From Candidatus Glassiibacteriota bacterium (GTDB taxonomy: Bacteria; Gemmatimonadota; Glassbacteria; GWA2-58-10): a DNA stretch of 6,113 bases. The DNA lies in contig JAFGTO010000587.1 in the NCBI GenBank assembly GCA_016934095.1, positions 1 to 6,113 of the forward strand, in the 5' to 3' direction. This document shows positions 5,281 to 6,113 of this stretch, one piece after another. The notes under the pieces are model-generated. The model saw only the letters and a program-made list of their open reading frames with translations, was not told the DNA's origin and searched no databases. Both the position numbers and the translations under genes were made by a program. The first letter of the stretch is position 1. Each line of letters begins with the position of its first letter.

Positions 5281-5302
5281 AAAAAATTGCTGTTTTGGCA
5301 AT
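5281..5302 (-). terminator. Weak intrinsic terminator after the methyltransferase gene
   Basis: On the minus strand ATTGC (5302 to 5298) and GCAAT (5290 to 5286) pair around a 7-base loop, followed by a T-run (5286 to 5281). It lies about 35 bases past the stop codon of the methyltransferase gene. The stem is short. A GTTTTT tract on the other side means it could also act on the plus strand. Confidence 0.55.
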
Positions 5303-5337
5303 GTTTTTCAGCGGGAAAGCCGGCAGGAAGGGACTGC

Positions 5338-6113
5338 TCACCCTGAGTGCTTCAGCTTCATTTCGGCGTGCGCCACGATGCGGTCGATTTCCGCTAGCTG
5401 GTGGTCATCCAGCACCGGCTCCAGCGGCTGCTCCATGAGCTGGCGGGCGCGCTCTTCGGCCAGGCGCTCCATTCCCCGGACTTGCCTGCTGCTGTAGCTT
5501 TCCCAGCTCAGGCACTCGGTGAGCTCGCTGAGCCAGAACTCGCGCCGGAAGTGCATGGCGGTATGCGGGTCGGCGATGAAGTTGCCCTCCGGCCCGACCC
5601 GGCGGACCGCCTCCAGGCCCAGGGTTTCCGGGCTGACCTCGAAGCCGGCCAGGGTCCTGCGGGTGGCTCGCACGCACTCGGCATCCAGCACGAGCTGGAC
5701 CGGGCTGTAAGTGATCCCGGACTCGACCTGGCCGATGGTACCGATACCCGAGGCGCCGCAGAGCAGGGGGAACAGGGTGGAGGAAGCCTTTTCCATGCCC
5801 GCCTGGAAACCCGGCTCGCAGGCGTTGGTCTTGCCGCCGTGCACCCCGCAGGTGATCCCGTAGAAGTCCCTGAGCAACTGGATGCGGCCGCCGAGCAAGG
5901 CCAGGCGGTCCGGGCCGGCATAGGGGAACAGCAGGCTTTTCATGTCGCAGTAGCCGCCGGTGAAATCGAGGCTGAGCACTGCATCCCGGTCCACTGCGTA
6001 GCCCAGCACCAGCCCGGCCAGGGTCTCTGCCAGGCCGAGGGCCAGAGTCCCGGCCCCGGTTGCCGGGGCGGTGGTGCCGGCGCTGGGCATGGTGTCGATG
6101 GACTGGGGCAGCC
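5338..6113 (-). CDS. MttB-family corrinoid methyltransferase, N-terminus outside window
   Basis: This is the C-terminal 257 residues of a trimethylamine methyltransferase (MttB) superfamily protein. Such enzymes move a methyl group from a tertiary or quaternary amine to a cob(I)alamin-binding corrinoid protein in the cytoplasm. The visible frame enters at LPQSIDTMPSAGTTAPAT, a typical family segment, so the internal Met at 6090 is not the start. It continues through GLAETLAGLVLGY, a Gly/Cys-rich GITCGVHGGKTNACEPG segment and the GASGIGTIGQVESGITYSP block, and ends in a charged helical tail with DRIVAHAEMKL. True trimethylamine MttB carries pyrrolysine encoded by an in-frame TAG. No TAG occurs in this half, where that position is expected, so a non-pyrrolysine member is likely. 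Characterised members of that kind act on glycine betaine, proline betaine, carnitine or gamma-butyrobetaine; the substrate here cannot be told. Codon use matches metK and metG. No corrinoid protein or MtbA-like partner is visible. Confidence 0.9.
   Translation of the reverse strand, partial: LPQSIDTMPSAGTTAPATGAGTLALGLAETLAGLVLGYAVDRDAVLSLDFTGGYCDMKSLLFPYAGPDRLALLGGRIQLLRDFYGITCGVHGGKTNACEPGFQAGMEKASSTLFPLLCGASGIGTIGQVESGITYSPVQLVLDAECVRATRRTLAGFEVSPETLGLEAVRRVGPEGNFIADPHTAMHFRREFWLSELTECLSWESYSSRQVRGMERLAEERARQLMEQPLEPVLDDHQLAEIDRIVAHAEMKLKHSG

Overview
The window looks like a chromosomal segment of a GC-rich bacterium. Three minus-strand genes (an MttB-family methyltransferase, metK and metG) share GC-rich, G/C-ending codon use. 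The sequence alone does not fix the phylum. A methionyl-tRNA synthetase with two zinc knuckles plus a fused C-terminal tRNA-binding domain, next to a non-pyrrolysine MttB homologue, fits an uncultured anaerobic or soil/sediment lineage, but that is inference.

Layout from right to left (the direction of transcription). The 3' part of an MttB-family corrinoid methyltransferase gene (5338-6113, start outside the window) ends just before a short intrinsic terminator (about 5281-5302). A 534-base gene-free stretch (4804-5337) follows. It holds two copies of a roughly 60-70 base hairpin-forming repeat, a long inverted repeat, a compact three-way-junction RNA fold and a Rho-independent terminator just ahead of metK, so metK appears to have an attenuated, structured leader. 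metK (3583-4803) and metG (1407-3482) are probably co-transcribed, separated by 100 bases with two hairpins, and metG is closed by a clear terminator (1346-1376).

The next gene-free stretch (982-1406) is densely organised on both strands. A near-consensus minus-strand promoter (1293-1321) would make a leader of about 300 nt for a hypothetical exported protein (981 to beyond base 1). An extended -10 promoter on the plus strand (1097-1126) and a strong plus-strand terminator (1161-1219) would make a small RNA antisense to that leader. The exported protein's gene is visibly AT-richer and uses different codons from its neighbours, suggesting a different origin.

Functionally, metK (S-adenosylmethionine synthesis) and metG (Met-tRNA charging) both consume methionine, and the MttB homologue probably feeds methyl groups from a quaternary amine into a corrinoid/one-carbon pathway. 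The proximity is suggestive only, because a terminator separates the methyltransferase from metK. The most unusual material is the two structured RNA regions, which I could not match from memory to a known riboswitch or sRNA family.
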